Shown: one piece after another, positions 13,023-14,375 of the stretch
Numbering within the stretch: the stretch's first letter is position 1
How the letters are laid out: each line of letters begins with the position of its first letter
Assembly: GCA_024636075.1 (NCBI GenBank)
Contig: JAGXHS010000072.1
Span: 1 to 14,375, forward strand
Origin: Propionibacteriaceae bacterium
GTDB lineage: Bacteria > Actinomycetota > Actinomycetes > Propionibacteriales > Propionibacteriaceae
Direction: 5' to 3'
Length of the DNA stretch: 14,375 nt
The notes under the pieces: generated by a model
Seen by the model: the letters and a program-made list of their open reading frames with translations, nothing else
Told to the model about the DNA's origin: nothing
Databases searched by the model: none
Translations under genes and position numbers: made by a program

Positions 13023-14375
13023 ATGTTCCAAGGCGCTGACGACCTGCTCGCGTACGTCAAGGAAGAGAACATCGAGAACATCGATGTTCGATTCTGCGAC
13101 CTGCCCGGCGTCATGCAGCACTTCACCGTGCCTGCCAGCTCATTTGGCCCGGAGGTCTTCGAGGATGGTCTGGCCTTCGACGGTTCGTCGATCACCGGTT
13201 TCCAGAAGATCCACGAATCCGACATGGCCCTGATGCCCGACGCCACCACGGCCTTCGTGGATCCGTTCCGCAAGTCGAAAACACTGGTGGTCAACTTCTT
13301 CGTGCACGACCCGTTGACCAAGGAGCCCTACAGCCGGGACCCGCGCAACATCGCCCGCAAGGCGGAGGCCTACCTGGCCAGCACAGGCATCGGCGACACC
13401 GCATTCTTCGCTCCCGAGGCCGAGTTCTACGTCTTCGACGACGTCCGCTTCGAGACGATAGCCAACTCCTCCAGCTACACCATCGACTCCGAGGCTGGCG
13501 CCTGGAACACCGGCCGCGTCGAGGATGGCGGCAACCGTGGCTACAAGGTCAAGCACAAGGGTGGCTACTTCCCGGTGGCCCCGGTGGACCACTTCGGTGA
13601 CCTGCGCGATGACATCGTGCGCCACATGGAGAACGCCGGGCTGATCGTTGAGCGCGCCCACCACGAGGTCGGTACCGCCGGTCAGGCTGAGATCAACTGG
13701 CGCTTCGACACCATGCTGTCCAGCGCGGACAGCGTGATGTTGTTCAAGTATCTGGTGAAGAACACCGCTTGGGAGGCTGGCAAGACCGCCACCTTCATGC
13801 CGAAGCCGATCTTCGGTGACAACGGGTCGGGCATGCACGTGCACTCCTCGCTGTGGAACGACGGCGTGCCACTGTTCTACGACGAGAACGGCTACGGCGG
13901 CCTGTCCGACCTCGCCCGCTACTACATCGGCGGCATCCTGAAACACGCCCCGTCGCTGCTGGCGTTCACCAATCCGAGCCTGAACTCATACCACCGTCTG
14001 GTGCCCGGCTTCGAGGCTCCGGTCAATCTGGTGTACTCGCAGCGCAACCGGTCGGCCTGCATGCGTATTCCGATCACAGGATCGAACCCGAAGGCCAAGC
14101 GCGTCGAGTTCCGTTGCCCCGATCCGTCGTCGAACCCCTACCTGGCGTTCGCGGCGATCCTGCTGGCCGGTCTGGACGGGATCCAGAACCGGATCGAGCC
14201 GAAGCCGCCGATCGACAAGGACCTCTACGAGCTGCCTCCCGAAGAGCACGCCCAGCTCGACCAAGTGCCCGCTTCACTGGAAGCCGTGATTGACTCCTTG
14301 GAAGCTGACCACGAGTTCCTGCTCGCCGGTGACGTGTTCACCGCCGACCTGATCGAGACCTGGATCGAACTGAAG
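13023..14375 (+). CDS. glnA: Glutamine synthetase type I, 3'-truncated by window edge
   Basis: GlnA makes glutamine from glutamate, ammonium and ATP as a cytoplasmic dodecamer. The 451 codons run open to the window edge at ...TWIELK; the family is about 470-480 residues, so only the last 20-30 are missing. Visible are the beta-grasp start (MFQGADDLLAYVKEENIENIDVRFCD), FDGSSITGF, the metal-binding APEAEFYVFD, AHHEVGTAGQAEINWR, GDNGSGMHVHSSLW, NPSLNSYHRLVPGFEAPV, and RIPITGSNPKAKRVEFRCPDPSSNPYLAFA. Y402 in KDLYELPPEE is the likely adenylylation site, marking the GSI-beta class controlled by GlnE. The ATG has GGAGGA 5 bases upstream. An operator-like array upstream suggests nitrogen control. It is divergent from the RDD-glycosyltransferase pair. 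Confidence 0.97.
   Translation, partial: MFQGADDLLAYVKEENIENIDVRFCDLPGVMQHFTVPASSFGPEVFEDGLAFDGSSITGFQKIHESDMALMPDATTAFVDPFRKSKTLVVNFFVHDPLTKEPYSRDPRNIARKAEAYLASTGIGDTAFFAPEAEFYVFDDVRFETIANSSSYTIDSEAGAWNTGRVEDGGNRGYKVKHKGGYFPVAPVDHFGDLRDDIVRHMENAGLIVERAHHEVGTAGQAEINWRFDTMLSSADSVMLFKYLVKNTAWEAGKTATFMPKPIFGDNGSGMHVHSSLWNDGVPLFYDENGYGGLSDLARYYIGGILKHAPSLLAFTNPSLNSYHRLVPGFEAPVNLVYSQRNRSACMRIPITGSNPKAKRVEFRCPDPSSNPYLAFAAILLAGLDGIQNRIEPKPPIDKDLYELPPEEHAQLDQVPASLEAVIDSLEADHEFLLAGDVFTADLIETWIELK

Noticed and set aside
13140..13946. 268-codon minus-strand frame opposite glnA
   Set aside because: It is antisense to a near-complete glutamine synthetase and has no family features.
1..14375. CRISPR array, tRNA, rRNA, transposase or phage module
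   Set aside because: No regularly spaced repeats, RNA-gene signatures, inverted-repeat-bounded elements or mobile-element proteins were seen on either strand.

Overview
The window is GC-rich, densely coded chromosomal DNA, most likely from an actinomycete (phylum Actinomycetota). Three things point there. The gene order gcvT / pepA / lpd / dihydrolipoamide acyltransferase / DUF4191 / RDD / glnA resembles the order known around glnA in Mycobacterium and Streptomyces. Two proteins belong to families largely confined to actinobacteria (DUF3043 and DUF4191). GTG starts, GAAGGAG ribosome binding sites and TANNNT -10 boxes recur. I cannot resolve the order or family. No RNA gene, insertion sequence, phage gene, CRISPR array or defence system is visible.

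Layout. Positions 1-962 (minus strand) hold the end of an envelope-stress pair: PspA followed by an overlapping PspA-associated (PspAA) gene cut by the window edge. Divergently, 1124-2080 (plus) carries a DUF3043 membrane protein, a possible 19-codon leader ORF and an unrecognised 71-residue protein. gcvT (minus, 2086-3198) converges on these and diverges from pepA (plus, 3363-4856). An unrecognised 118-residue gene (minus, 4870-5226) follows. Then come two 2-oxoacid dehydrogenase genes on the plus strand: lpdA (E3, 5301-6704) and a two-lipoyl-domain acyltransferase (E2, 6820-8622). A strong hairpin ends this block. DUF4191 (8767-9525) and a near-abutting ABC-F ATPase (9528-11321) follow. A minus-strand pair, an RDD membrane protein overlapping a GT4-type glycosyltransferase (12899 down to 11332), lies divergent from glnA (13023 to the window end, missing its last residues).

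How the genes fit together. Most are central metabolism: one-carbon and glycine catabolism (gcvT), lipoyl-dependent acyl transfer (lpdA and E2), peptide turnover (pepA) and ammonium assimilation (glnA). LpdA could also serve as the glycine cleavage L-protein alongside GcvT, an inference from family knowledge.

The most informative non-coding signal is upstream of glnA. Four GNAAC-like half-sites sit exactly 11 bp apart (12931-12968), as expected for a GlnR-type nitrogen regulator site. The first half-site contains the predicted -35 of the divergent RDD-glycosyltransferase operon, so nitrogen status may control both directions. I found no clearly undescribed large system. The best small candidates for follow-up are the 19-codon leader ORF with its coupled 71-residue gene, two predicted leaderless genes, and the shared nitrogen-control region.
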